Part shown: piece after piece, positions 6,738 through 15,616 of the stretch
How the letters are laid out: every line of letters starts with the position of its first letter
Position numbering within the stretch: the stretch's first letter is position 1
Assembly: GCF_007556595.1 (NCBI RefSeq)
Contig: NZ_VJNB01000004.1
Span: forward strand, 62,001-126,000
Reading direction: 5' to 3'
DNA: 64,000 bases
Source: Tepidimonas alkaliphilus
GTDB lineage: Bacteria > Pseudomonadota > Gammaproteobacteria > Burkholderiales > Burkholderiaceae_C
Notes under the pieces: generated by a model
The model's input: the letters and a program-made list of their open reading frames with translations, nothing else
The model's database searches: none
What the model was told of the DNA's origin: nothing
Program-made: the position numbers and the translations under genes

Positions 6738-9164
6738 AGATTCAGCGCGCCAAGGCACCGTCGCCTCCAGGTGAGCGGTGACGTCGGCCACCGGCATCGG
6801 CTGGGCATACAAAAAGCCCTGAAAGTGGTCGCAGCCGAGCCGGCACAAGCGCTCCAGCTGCGCCGGCTGCTCCACCCCTTCGGCCACCACCTGCATGCCC
6901 AGCGCATGCCCCATCCGCACGATGGCGGCCACAATCGCCTCGTCGGTCGGATTCGGCTCGTCCAGCGCCACGACGAAGCTGCGGTCGATCTTGAGCCGGT
7001 GCAAAGGGAAGCGTCTCAGGTAGGTCAGGCTAGAGTAGCCGGTGCCAAAGTCGTCCAGCGACAGCTCCACCCCCAGCGCCGCCAGCGCCTGCAGCCGAGT
7101 CAGCGCTTCGTTGGCGTCGCGCACCAGGATGGTTTCCGTCAGCTCCAGCTCCAGCAGCCGCCCCGGCAGTCCGTGGCGTTGCAGCGTGTCAGCCACCTCC
7201 TGCACAAAGGTGGGGCGCTCAAATTGCAGCGCCGAGACATTGACCGCCACTTGCATCGGATGGCCAGCATCCAGCCAGGCGCGCGCTTGCGCCACGGCTC
7301 GATCCAGCACCCACTGGCCGAGCTGCACGATCAAGCCGGTTTCTTCTGCCACGCCGATGAACGCTCCGGGCAGCACCAGGCCGGTTCCAGGGCGGTGCCA
7401 GCGCAGCAGCGCTTCGCAGGCGGACACGCGTGCGCGTCGTAAATCGACTCGGGGCTGGTAAAACAACTCAAACTCGCCGCGCTGCAAGCTTTGGCGCATG
7501 GCGTGATCGGTCTGCAGCCGCGCCAGCAGATCCGCGTTCATGCCGGGCTCGTAGAAGCGCCAGTGCCCTTTGCCGCGCTCCTTGACCTGATACATCGCCG
7601 TGTCGGCGCATTGAATCAGACCATCCAAGGTGGTGGCGTCGTGCGGATACAAGGCGATGCCGATGCTGCACGACAGCGAAAACTCCAGCTGATCGAGGGC
7701 GATCGGTTGCGCCACGGTTTCGGCGATGCGCTGCGCCGCGCGCTCGGCGGCGGCGCGGTCGGCGTCGTGCAGGTGAATGACGAACTCATCGCCGCCCAAG
7801 CGCGCCAGCGTGTCGGTCTGGCGCAGGCAGCGGCGCAGCCGGTCGGCGATTTCCACCAGCACGCGATCTCCGAATGCGTGGCCGAGCGAGTCGTTGATGC
7901 CTTTGAAGCGGTCGAGGTCGAGGAACAGCACGGCAAACCCATGGCCGCTTTGTTGCGCCAGGCGAATGGCGTGGCCGACGCGCTCGCCCAGCATCAGCCG
8001 GTTGGGCAGGCCGGTCAGCGGATCGCTGTAAGCCAGTTGTTCGATGCGGCGCTGCGCTTCCAGCTTTTCCGACAGATCTTTGGCGAACAGCACGGTGTTG
8101 AGCGGCTCGCCCTGGGCATCGCGCAGCAACACCCACGACACCTGCAGCGCCAGCGCTGGGCCGTGCGGACGCGGCAGCCACAATTCGCCCTCCCACAAGC
8201 CGCGCTCCAGCAGCGCGGCCTTGGCCTCGTGCAGGCCACCCGGGCGCTCAGGGCAGGCTTGCAGCACGTCGTCGATCGAGCGGCCAATCGGATCGTCGTG
8301 CTCCAGACCCACCAGCCGCAGCGCCGCCGGGTTGCAGGCCACGATGTGGTGCTGCGCATCGGTGATGACAATCGCATCCAGGCTCGCTTCGAACACTTTG
8401 GCCGCCAGGCGCAGCTTGGCCTCGGTGGCGGCGCGTTCGGTGACGTCCCGATACACATGGATGCGCCCAATCGGCCGCCCGCGCGCCAGTTGCGGGCGCG
8501 AGCTGCGCTCCAGAAGCCGGCCATCGCGCAGCAGCACCAGGTCGTGCGCTTCCATCAGGGGCGCGCGTTGCAGTTCGCTTAAGCGGCTTTGAAATGCGCT
8601 CGGGTCGTGCACCAAGGCGGCCAGATGGCGCAGCAGCGCCGGCTCATCCGGCTGCGTCAGCAGAGTCTGCGGCAGCGCCCAGATGTGCGCGAAGGCGCGG
8701 TTGAACGCGCGCACGTGTCCGTCCAAGTCGCACACCAAGATGCCTTCGGAGGACGATTCCAGCACCGAGCGCAGCTCCGCCAGCAGTTCCTCCAGCCGCT
8801 GCCGCGTGCGCTGCCACTCGGTCAAATCTTGCATGGCCACCAGCACCACCGGGGTGTCGCCCTCGGGGTGCACCGGGCCGATGCGGCGTTGCACGCGCAG
8901 CAGCTCGCCGTCGGCCCGCCTGAGCCACGCTTCCGATTCCAGGGTCTGATGGATGCCGCGCCGCCATTCGTCCCAATACACGTGATCCTGCAGGTCGCTG
9001 GCCCATTGGTGCACGGGGCTGCCGATCATGACCTCGCGCTCGGCCCCCACCAATCGCAGCGCGGCCTGATTGACCGCCAAAATCTGCAGGCTTGTCGGAT
9101 CGACCACCCAGACCGATTCCAGCAAACCTTCGGTGATCGCGGCCCAATGGCCGTGGCAGCTCAC
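6729..9164 (-). CDS. PAS-GGDEF-EAL cyclic-di-GMP signalling protein
   Basis: An 811-residue soluble sensor that probably makes and/or breaks cyclic di-GMP. About three PAS-type sensor domains occupy residues 1-370 (LLESVWVVDPTSLQILAVNQ, ILVCDLDGHVRAFNRAF, and SLDAIVITDAQHHIVACN). The GGDEF domain carries an intact GGDEF near residue 455. The EAL domain has EALLRW near 583 and the DDFGTGYSSLTYL metal-binding loop. Both catalytic signatures look intact, so it could be bifunctional. The likely start is GTG at 9164, overlapping the stop of the upstream HD-GYP gene in a GTGA arrangement, which indicates translational coupling of two cyclic-di-GMP proteins. Confidence 0.93.
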   Translation of the reverse strand: MSCHGHWAAITEGLLESVWVVDPTSLQILAVNQAALRLVGAEREVMIGSPVHQWASDLQDHVYWDEWRRGIHQTLESEAWLRRADGELLRVQRRIGPVHPEGDTPVVLVAMQDLTEWQRTRQRLEELLAELRSVLESSSEGILVCDLDGHVRAFNRAFAHIWALPQTLLTQPDEPALLRHLAALVHDPSAFQSRLSELQRAPLMEAHDLVLLRDGRLLERSSRPQLARGRPIGRIHVYRDVTERAATEAKLRLAAKVFEASLDAIVITDAQHHIVACNPAALRLVGLEHDDPIGRSIDDVLQACPERPGGLHEAKAALLERGLWEGELWLPRPHGPALALQVSWVLLRDAQGEPLNTVLFAKDLSEKLEAQRRIEQLAYSDPLTGLPNRLMLGERVGHAIRLAQQSGHGFAVLFLDLDRFKGINDSLGHAFGDRVLVEIADRLRRCLRQTDTLARLGGDEFVIHLHDADRAAAERAAQRIAETVAQPIALDQLEFSLSCSIGIALYPHDATTLDGLIQCADTAMYQVKERGKGHWRFYEPGMNADLLARLQTDHAMRQSLQRGEFELFYQPRVDLRRARVSACEALLRWHRPGTGLVLPGAFIGVAEETGLIVQLGQWVLDRAVAQARAWLDAGHPMQVAVNVSALQFERPTFVQEVADTLQRHGLPGRLLELELTETILVRDANEALTRLQALAALGVELSLDDFGTGYSSLTYLRRFPLHRLKIDRSFVVALDEPNPTDEAIVAAIVRMGHALGMQVVAEGVEQPAQLERLCRLGCDHFQGFLYAQPMPVADVTAHLEATVPWRAESSA

Positions 9165-10429
9165 GGTTCGTCCCCCCTGTCGTCGGCATCCAGCGCGCGT
9201 TCAAAAAAGTAGTAATAACGCGCGCGCGGCTCCAGATAGTCTAGCGCGGCGCGCGGCAGCTGATCGGGGCGCAGGCTGCGCTGGATGGACAGCTGCGGCT
9301 GCGTTTCCAAATTCAGCAACAGAGCTTCGCTGCGCGGCACGGCAGGGTCGTGCACCAACACCAGGGGTTTGAGCGGGCGGGTGGTGTTGACGGCCTGCAC
9401 CTGGGCGTAGCGTCCGTCGCTGAGCTGCACCAGCGAGCCTGGCGGATAGACCCCCAGCATGCGAATGAACGCCGCCAGCGTGCGCGCCTCAAAATGGTTG
9501 CGGTCGCGCGCAAACAGCAGCGCCAGCGCTTCGTGGGGGGTGAGCGCGCGGCCTGGATGATGCGGGTTGCACAAGCGGTCGTAGCGATTGACCAGCGCCA
9601 GCACGTGCGCCGCCGGTCCCATGGTCTCGGCGCGGCAGCCGGCCGGAAAACCGCTGCCATCGGCGTGTTCGTGGTGCTGGGCCACCGCGTCGGCCACCTC
9701 CTCGGGCAAGCCCAGCTCGCGCACGATGGCGGCCCCAAGCGCGGGGTGCTGCTGATAGGCCCGGGTCTGCGCAGGGGTGAACGCCTCGTTCTTGTGGCGC
9801 ACCACCTCGGGCAAGCGTAGCTTGCCGACATCATGCAGCAGCGCGGCCAACGCCAGCGTGCGCAGCGCCGCAGCCTCCAGCCCCAGCGCACGGCCCAGCA
9901 GCAAAGCCAGCACCGCGACGTTGAGGGCATGCTGCGCTTGGCGATCCCCGGGCAGGTCGCCCAACAGCCGCATGGCGGCTTGCGCCGGTGCGCTGACCTC
10001 GGCGGCCAGCTCGTGGGCCAGCGCCTGGGCCTGCTCGGCAGCGCGCGCCGGCGCGCGCTCAAGGTCGTCGAAGACGGCTTTGCAGCGCTGCGTGCTTTGA
10101 TGGTAGCGGCGTTCGCAGCGCTGCTGGCTTTGCCGCTGTCGCGTCAGCGCTTGCAGCCAGGCCGCCCGCGCGGCGTCGGCGGCGGGCGGTGCGTCTTGCG
10201 GACTTGTCTGGGCCGGGGTGCCTGAGACCTCAAGCTCGGCGGTGCTGCGCGCCGGATCGATGCGCACCCGCGTCAGCCCAAGCGCACGGATCACCTCGAT
10301 CTGCCGCGGTGACGTGATGCGAAACTGATTGCGCGGAAACGGGTGGTCCATCCACCCGAGGTCGAGCAGCACATAATGCCCGACCCGCAGATCCGCCACA
10401 GAGATCACCGGCAGGGCAGGCTCAGCCAT
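9161..10429 (-). CDS. HD-GYP cyclic-di-GMP phosphodiesterase with DUF3391
   Basis: A 422-residue protein with an N-terminal DUF3391 region (ISVADLRVGHYVLLDLGWMDHPFPRN, residues 9-34) and an HD-GYP domain from about 165. Key residues are the HD pair in LLHDVGK (199-200) and HHEHADGSGFP (252-262); Phe replaces the usual Tyr of GYP, a tolerated change. A C-terminal LGVYPPGSLVQLSDG segment is typical. HD-GYP proteins hydrolyse cyclic di-GMP. I chose ATG 10429 because it places DUF3391 at the N-terminus; a longer frame to 10483 adds 18 unlikely residues. It is divergent from a degenerate paralogue at 10563. Confidence 0.92.
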   Translation of the reverse strand: MAEPALPVISVADLRVGHYVLLDLGWMDHPFPRNQFRITSPRQIEVIRALGLTRVRIDPARSTAELEVSGTPAQTSPQDAPPAADAARAAWLQALTRQRQSQQRCERRYHQSTQRCKAVFDDLERAPARAAEQAQALAHELAAEVSAPAQAAMRLLGDLPGDRQAQHALNVAVLALLLGRALGLEAAALRTLALAALLHDVGKLRLPEVVRHKNEAFTPAQTRAYQQHPALGAAIVRELGLPEEVADAVAQHHEHADGSGFPAGCRAETMGPAAHVLALVNRYDRLCNPHHPGRALTPHEALALLFARDRNHFEARTLAAFIRMLGVYPPGSLVQLSDGRYAQVQAVNTTRPLKPLVLVHDPAVPRSEALLLNLETQPQLSIQRSLRPDQLPRAALDYLEPRARYYYFFERALDADDRGDEP

Positions 10430-10562
10430 GGGGCGCAAGGGCAAACGCCGACATAAACGGATTATCGGCAGCTTGGCCAACAACTTTGGGGCTCGTGGAC
10501 GCGCCGTCTGTCGTTTGCGTTACATTGCAGGGCCGCATCGAGAGGGTTGCCGGGTTGCTTTT

Positions 10563-11774
10563 ATGTGGGTTCCTTTGCCGCTTGACGAGATCACCCTGGG
10601 TGAGCCGCTGCCGGTTGCGGTTTGGGATCCGCGCGGGCAGCTGCTGCTGGCCAAAGGCGCGGCGATCCGCGACGAGCTCCACCGCGAATGGCTGCGCATG
10701 CACACACCGGTGATCCGGCGCGAGGATCACGATATTTGGCGCAAGCACTACGTCGCGGCGCTGGATCGGGCGGTGCGCCGCAACGAGTCGCTGCAGACCA
10801 TTGCCCGCATCGCCCGGCCGATGCAGTTTGACGAACCCGTGGCGCAGCCCGACGAGACGGCGCGACCGCTCAGTGAGCGGCTGGCGGATCTGCATGCGGC
10901 CCTGACGCTGTTGTTGCACCAGGGTAGCCACGCGCAAGATTTTGGTGGCCGTTTTGTGCAGATCGATCGGCAACTGGGGCGCTGGCTCCATCAACAGCCC
11001 GACGCGGTGCTGCTGGTGCTGGTGCAAATGCTGTTCAACCCGCGGCTGGGCTACAGCGCCGCGCACGCGCTGACATGCGCGGCGGTGGCCGGGTTGACGG
11101 CGCAAACGCTGGGCTGGCCAGCGGCCACCGCCGATGCGCTGCGACGTGCGGCGCTGTCGATGAACCTCGGCATGGCGCGGCTGCAGGACGAGCTGGCGTG
11201 CCAGGCCGAGCCGCTGCGACCTGAGCAGCGGCAAGCGGTGCACGCCCATCCTCAGCGCAGCGAAGCGATATTGCGCGAGGTGGGGGTGAGGGATGCGCTC
11301 TGGTTGGATTTGGTGCGCGACCACCACGAAATCCCTGGCGGCGGCGGCTATCCGCGAGGGGCGGTGGAGGTGAGCGAACCCGCGCAGCTGCTGCGCTTGG
11401 TGGATGTGTATGTGGCGCGTTTGAGTCCGCGGCTGCATCGCCCAGGTCTGCCGGCGCCGCGCGCCGCGCGCGATGTCTGTCTGGACGCCAGCGGTGTGCC
11501 AACGCCGCTTGGGGCGGCGCTGGTGCGCACGCTGGGCCTCTACATCCCGGGTAGTTACGTGGAGCTGGCTAATGGCGAGCTGGCGGTGGTGGCGCGTCGC
11601 GGAGCCAGGGCAACCACGCCGCTGGTGCTGGCGTTCACGGGCCGCGATGGTCTGCCGCGCAGCGAACCGTTGCTGCGCGACACCGCTGAAGCAGCTCACG
11701 AAGTGCGGCGCAGTGTGCCGGCGCAGGAGGTCAAGGTCCGGGTCAGCGTGGAGCGCCTGCTGGCGCGGGTGTGA
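10563..11774 (+). CDS. Degenerate HD-GYP-like protein
   Basis: A 403-residue relative of the neighbouring HD-GYP protein. It shares the DUF3391-like N-terminus (PLDEITLGEPLPVAVWDPRGQ) and the C-terminal LGLYIPGSYVELANG segment. The catalytic HD pair is replaced by SMNLG at 199-203, while the second half keeps HHEIPGGGGYP at 254-264. It therefore has the fold but probably not the hydrolase activity and may act as a cyclic-di-GMP or partner-binding protein. The start at ATG 10563 is chosen from the homologous N-terminus; an in-frame start at 10428 is possible but adds a basic stretch that overlaps the divergent gene. Confidence 0.85.
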   Translation: MWVPLPLDEITLGEPLPVAVWDPRGQLLLAKGAAIRDELHREWLRMHTPVIRREDHDIWRKHYVAALDRAVRRNESLQTIARIARPMQFDEPVAQPDETARPLSERLADLHAALTLLLHQGSHAQDFGGRFVQIDRQLGRWLHQQPDAVLLVLVQMLFNPRLGYSAAHALTCAAVAGLTAQTLGWPAATADALRRAALSMNLGMARLQDELACQAEPLRPEQRQAVHAHPQRSEAILREVGVRDALWLDLVRDHHEIPGGGGYPRGAVEVSEPAQLLRLVDVYVARLSPRLHRPGLPAPRAARDVCLDASGVPTPLGAALVRTLGLYIPGSYVELANGELAVVARRGARATTPLVLAFTGRDGLPRSEPLLRDTAEAAHEVRRSVPAQEVKVRVSVERLLARV

Positions 11775-11815
11775 CGCGCGCCGGTGGCGTCGCCGTGCCG
11801 CGACGGCGGCGCGCG

Positions 11816-11830
11816 GCACCCTGATGGTGC
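11816..11830 (+). promoter_or_regulatory. NtrC-type enhancer site for the cyn operon
   Basis: GCACC, five bases (CTGAT), GGTGC. This matches the enteric NtrC recognition pattern GCACC-N5-GGTGC. It lies about 130 bp upstream of the sigma-54 promoter at 11947, a usual distance for an NtrC enhancer. The same inverted repeat could form a hairpin after the preceding gene, but there is no T-tract. Confidence 0.7.
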
Positions 11831-11946
11831 AGTGCACACCCCGCCGGGGGGCGGGTGAACCACATCAGGGATGACCTCGATGCGCAGGCTGGTCCGGGCG
11901 CGTTCAGGGGTGTGTCCAAGACAGGGGGCGGCTTGCTGGCCGTGAT

Positions 11947-11962
11947 TGGCATGGGGTTTGCT
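11947..11962 (+). promoter_or_regulatory. Sigma-54 promoter of the cyn operon
   Basis: TGGCATG-GGGT-TTGCT agrees with the -24/-12 consensus TGGCACG-N4-TTGCW, with the GG and GC dinucleotides exactly 10 bases apart. Transcription should begin near 11973, 25 nt before the first gene. Together with the NtrC-type site upstream this implies nitrogen-limited expression through NtrBC and RpoN. Confidence 0.8.
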
Positions 11963-11997
11963 TGGTCGAGGAAGCCATCGTCCACAGGAGCGTCCCC

Positions 11998-13407
11998 ATG
12001 ACCCAATACTTCGATCCCTACGACGCGGACCGTCCCCTGATGCTCAGGTGCAGTTGCGGCCGCCACCACACCGAGGCCGAGCACCAGCGGGAAGAAGCCC
12101 AAGCGCGCGAGCGGGCCGTCGCTACCCTGCGCCAGCGCAGCGAATCGCCGGACTTCGTCGAGTACGCCAACCAGTTCATCGAGGCAGCGCTGGTCAAGGC
12201 GCTGTTTCCGAAGGACGCGGTGCGGCGCCGCTTCCTGCGTGCCGTCGGCAAGGGCACGGCGATGGCCGCCATCGCCAGCGTGGTGCCGATCGCCAGCCTG
12301 CAGGCGATGGCGCAGGAAAAGGGAGCACTGGAAAAGAAGGACCTCAAGATCGGCTTCATCCCAATCACCTGCGCCACGCCGCTGATCATGGCGCACCCGT
12401 TGGGCTTCTATCAGAAGCAGGGCCTCAACGTCGAGATCGTCAAGACCGCCGGCTGGGCCCTGATCCGCGACAAGATGCTCAACAAGGAGTACGACGCGAC
12501 GCACTTCCTGTCGCCGATGCCGCTGGCCATCAGCCTGGGACTGGGCTCCAACGCCACGCCGATGAACGTGGCCACGATCCAGAACACCAACGGGCAGGCC
12601 ATCACGCTGGCGCTCAAGCACAAGGACAAGCGCGACCCGAAGGACTGGAAGGGCTTCAGGTTCGCGGTGCCGTTCGAGTACTCGATGCACAACTTCCTGC
12701 TGCGCTACTACGTGGCGGAGGCTGGCCTCGATCCGGACAAGGACATCCAGATCCGCGTGGTGCCGCCGCCGGAGATGGTGGCCAACCTGCGCGCCGGCAA
12801 CATCGACGGCTTCCTCGGCCCCGATCCGTTCAACCAGCGCGCGGTGTTCGAGGAGGTCGGCTTCATCCATCTGCTGACCAAGGACCTCTGGAACGGGCAC
12901 CCCTGCTGCGCCTTCGGCACCAGTACGGAGTTCATCCAGCAGAACCCCAACACGTTTGCGGCGCTGTTCCGGGCCGTGCTGACCGCCGCCGCCATGGCGC
13001 GTGAAGCACGCAACCGCGAGCTGATCGCCAAGGTGATCGCGCCGACCCAGTACCTCAACCAACCCGAGGTGGTGTTGCAGCAGGTCCTGACTGGCCGCTT
13101 CGCCGACGGTCTCGGCAAGGTGCACAACGTTCCAGATCGGGCCGACTTCGACCCGATGCCTTGGCAGAGCATGGCGGTGTGGATGCTGACCCAGATGAAG
13201 CGTTGGGGCTACATCAAGGGTGACGTCAACTACCGGCAGATCGCCGAGCGCGTCTTCCTGCTGACCGATGCCCGCAAGCACATGAAGGAGCTGCGCATGC
13301 CGGTCACCGAAGGTTCGGGCTATCGCAAACACACCATCATGGGCAAGGAGTTCGATCCGGCCAAGCCCGAGGAGTACCTCAACAGCTTCGCGATGCGGAG
13401 GGTGTGA
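11998..13407 (+). CDS. cynA: Cyanate/nitrate-type ABC transporter substrate-binding protein
   Basis: A 469-residue CmpA/NrtA-family solute receptor. The mature domain (from about 110) starts DLKIGFIPITCATPLIMAHPLGF and contains the family block GFLGPDPFNQRAVFE near 270. The twin-arginine motif RRRFLRAVG sits at residues 76-84, followed by a hydrophobic stretch, so export is probably Tat-dependent. The 75 residues before it include CSCGRHH at 18-24, an unusual hydrophilic extension that could bind metal. ATG 11998 follows CAGGAG; an upstream in-frame start would lie inside the sigma-54 promoter. The adjacent cyanase makes cyanate the likely ligand, though nitrate or bicarbonate receptors look alike. 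Confidence 0.88.
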   Translation: MTQYFDPYDADRPLMLRCSCGRHHTEAEHQREEAQARERAVATLRQRSESPDFVEYANQFIEAALVKALFPKDAVRRRFLRAVGKGTAMAAIASVVPIASLQAMAQEKGALEKKDLKIGFIPITCATPLIMAHPLGFYQKQGLNVEIVKTAGWALIRDKMLNKEYDATHFLSPMPLAISLGLGSNATPMNVATIQNTNGQAITLALKHKDKRDPKDWKGFRFAVPFEYSMHNFLLRYYVAEAGLDPDKDIQIRVVPPPEMVANLRAGNIDGFLGPDPFNQRAVFEEVGFIHLLTKDLWNGHPCCAFGTSTEFIQQNPNTFAALFRAVLTAAAMAREARNRELIAKVIAPTQYLNQPEVVLQQVLTGRFADGLGKVHNVPDRADFDPMPWQSMAVWMLTQMKRWGYIKGDVNYRQIAERVFLLTDARKHMKELRMPVTEGSGYRKHTIMGKEFDPAKPEEYLNSFAMRRV

Positions 13408-13410
13408 GCG

Positions 13411-14283
13411 ATGCGGTCGGCTTCGCTGCACCTGCGCGCAGGGCTGGTGTCGCTGCTGCTGCTGTTCGTGGTCGTCGCGGCGTGGCACGCGGCCACTGGC
13501 GGCGCATCGGTGCCCGCCGCGGTCTCGTCCTCGCTGACGGCTGAGGAAATCGAATACCTGCGCATGATGGGCAAGGATCCGGAGGGCGCGGCTGCCAAGA
13601 CAGGGGGCTTTCCGACGCCATCGGCCGTGGCGGAGGCGGCCTGGAAGCACCTGTCGGATCCGCTCTACGACCGCGGCCCGAACGACAAGGGCATCGGGCT
13701 GCAGTTGCTGCATTCGCTGGCGCGCGTCGCCATGGGCTTTGGCCTGGCGGTGCTGGTGGCACTGCCGTTGGGTTTCCTGATCGGCATGTCGCCGCTGATG
13801 CGCAAGGCCCTGGATCCCTTCGTGCAAGTGCTCAAGCCCATCAGTCCGCTCGCGTGGATGCCGCTGGCGCTCTACACGCTGAAGGACTCCAACGTCAGCG
13901 GGGTGTTCGTGATCTTCATCTGCTCCGTGTGGCCGATGCTGATCAATACCGCCTTCGGTGTGGCGTCGGTCAAGCGTGACTGGCTCAACGTCGCCGCGAC
14001 CTTGGAGGTCTCGCCCTTGCGCAAGGCGTGGCGTGTGATCCTGCCAGCGGCCGCCCCGACCATCCTGACCGGCATGCGCATCAGCATGGGCATCGCCTGG
14101 CTCGTGATCGTGGCGGCGGAGATGCTGGTCGGTGGCACGGGTATCGGCTACTTCGTCTGGAACGAGTGGAACAACCTCAGTCTGCCCAACGTGATTTTCG
14201 CCATCCTGACGATCGGGGTGGTCGGCATGTTGCTCGACCAGCTGTTTGGCCTTTTGCAACGGGCGGTGACCTATGTGGAGTGA
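13411..14283 (+). CDS. cynB: Cyanate-type ABC transporter permease
   Basis: A 290-residue NrtB/SsuC-type inner-membrane permease. An N-terminal membrane segment (residues 8-27) is followed by a periplasmic stretch and at least five further hydrophobic segments (from MGFGLAVLVALPLGFLIG near 110 on). The cytoplasmic coupling loop that contacts the ATPase is around LEVSPLRKAWRVILPAAAPTI. The extended periplasmic region between the first two membrane segments (residues 28-100) is typical of nitrate/cyanate-class permeases. It begins 3 nt after the receptor gene and is followed 22 nt later by the ATPase, so the three form one operon. Confidence 0.92.
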   Translation: MRSASLHLRAGLVSLLLLFVVVAAWHAATGGASVPAAVSSSLTAEEIEYLRMMGKDPEGAAAKTGGFPTPSAVAEAAWKHLSDPLYDRGPNDKGIGLQLLHSLARVAMGFGLAVLVALPLGFLIGMSPLMRKALDPFVQVLKPISPLAWMPLALYTLKDSNVSGVFVIFICSVWPMLINTAFGVASVKRDWLNVAATLEVSPLRKAWRVILPAAAPTILTGMRISMGIAWLVIVAAEMLVGGTGIGYFVWNEWNNLSLPNVIFAILTIGVVGMLLDQLFGLLQRAVTYVE

Positions 14284-14305
14284 ACGACGTTCGGAGGACA
14301 CGCCG

Positions 14306-15145
14306 ATGACGGCCCCGACCAGCCCGGCTCCCGAGTCTGCGAAGGCGGTTTCGGCGCCGTTCCTGCAGGTGCAGCAATTGTCCAAGGCTTACCACCCGGC
14401 ACGTCCGGTCTTCGCCGATGTCTCATTCACACTAGAGCGCGGCGAGTTCGTCTGCATCATCGGCCATTCCGGGTGCGGCAAGACCACGATCCTCAACATC
14501 TTCGCGGGGCTGGACACGGCGACGTCCGGCTACGTCTTCATGGATGGCCGGGAGGTACGGGGACCGGGGTTGGAACGCGGGGTCGTCTTCCAGAACCACG
14601 CCCTGATGCCATGGCTTACCGTGCGGCACAACATCGCGTTCGCGGTCGAGTCGCGCTGGCCGCAGTGGAAGGCTGCGCAGGTACGCGAGCACGTCGAGCG
14701 CTACGTGGCGATGGTGGGGCTGAGCCACGCCATCGACAAGAAGCCGAGCCAACTCTCGGGCGGCATGAAGCAGCGGGTCGGCATCGCGCGGGCGTTTGCC
14801 ATTCAGCCGAAGATGCTGCTGCTCGACGAGCCGTTCGGCGCGCTGGACGCGCTGACCCGCGGCACGATCCAGGACGAGCTGATGGCCATCGTGCGCCAGA
14901 CCCGGCAGACCGTCTTCATGATCACGCACGACGTGGACGAGGCCATCCTGCTGGCCGACCGCATCCTGCTGATGCGCAACGCCGCCGATACGCCCGCCGG
15001 CTTCCGGCCGGGCGGCATCGCCGAGGTGGTCACCAACCCGCTGCCGCGTGACCGCAGCCGCGCCACCCTGCATCACCTGCCCGGCTATTACGAGCTGCGC
15101 AACCACATCGTCGATTTTCTCGTCACCCGCGCCAAGGCGCATTGA
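14306..15145 (+). CDS. cynD: Cyanate-type ABC transporter ATP-binding protein
   Basis: A 279-residue ATPase of the NrtD/SsuB/TauB group that powers the transporter. Motifs present: Walker A GHSGCGKTT near 58-66, the Q-loop in VFQNHALMPW, the signature LSGGMKQR, Walker B LLLDEPFGALD, and the switch histidine in MITHDVDEA. The C-terminal TNPLPRDRSRATLHHLPGYYELRN tail is characteristic of nitrate/cyanate-class ATPases. ATG 14306 follows CGGAGGA. A longer in-frame start at 14273 overlaps the permease and lacks a ribosome site. Confidence 0.94.
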   Translation: MTAPTSPAPESAKAVSAPFLQVQQLSKAYHPARPVFADVSFTLERGEFVCIIGHSGCGKTTILNIFAGLDTATSGYVFMDGREVRGPGLERGVVFQNHALMPWLTVRHNIAFAVESRWPQWKAAQVREHVERYVAMVGLSHAIDKKPSQLSGGMKQRVGIARAFAIQPKMLLLDEPFGALDALTRGTIQDELMAIVRQTRQTVFMITHDVDEAILLADRILLMRNAADTPAGFRPGGIAEVVTNPLPRDRSRATLHHLPGYYELRNHIVDFLVTRAKAH

Positions 15146-15172
15146 ATCCCGAACCTGCCGTCAGGAGTCAAC

Positions 15173-15616
15173 ATGAACCGCAACGACGTAACCGAAAAGA
15201 TCATCGCGACCAAGGTCGCCAAGGGCATCAAGTGGGCCGACGTGGCCAAACGCGTGGGCCAGTCCAAGGAGTGGACCACCGCGCTGTGCCTCGGGCAGAT
15301 GACGGCCACGGCCGAGCAGGCGCAGGTGCTAGCTGAGATCTTCGACTTGACCGACGAGGAGAAACGGTGGCTGCAAGTGGTGCCCTACAAGGGGTCGCTG
15401 CCGACCGCGGTGCCGACCGATCCGCTGATCTACCGCTGGTACGAGATCGTCAACGTGTATGGCACGACGATCAAGGAGCTCATCCACGAGGAGTTCGGAG
15501 ACGGCATCATGAGCGCCATCGACTTCAGTCTCGACATCACGCGCGAGCCGGATCCGAAGGGGGATCGCGTTCACGTGGTCATGTCGGGCAAGTTCCTGCC
15601 GTACAAGCAATACTGA
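15173..15616 (+). CDS. cynS: Cyanase (cyanate hydratase)
   Basis: Cyanase converts cyanate and bicarbonate to ammonia and CO2, giving the cell nitrogen and removing a toxic anion. The protein is 147 residues (E. coli 156). The catalytic triad is conserved: Arg88 and Glu91 in YRWYEIVNVYGTT and Ser114 in GDGIMSAIDF, with the same spacing as Arg96-Glu99-Ser122 in E. coli. The N-terminal helix-turn-helix-like domain is present. A CAGGAG site precedes the ATG. It is the last gene of the sigma-54-driven operon, which fixes the substrate of the transporter as probably cyanate. Confidence 0.97.
   Translation: MNRNDVTEKIIATKVAKGIKWADVAKRVGQSKEWTTALCLGQMTATAEQAQVLAEIFDLTDEEKRWLQVVPYKGSLPTAVPTDPLIYRWYEIVNVYGTTIKELIHEEFGDGIMSAIDFSLDITREPDPKGDRVHVVMSGKFLPYKQY

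Noticed and set aside
11743-14385. 880-codon antisense open frame over the cyn operon
   Set aside because: Shadow frame of three certain genes; low-complexity His/Arg/Gln composition and no ribosome site.
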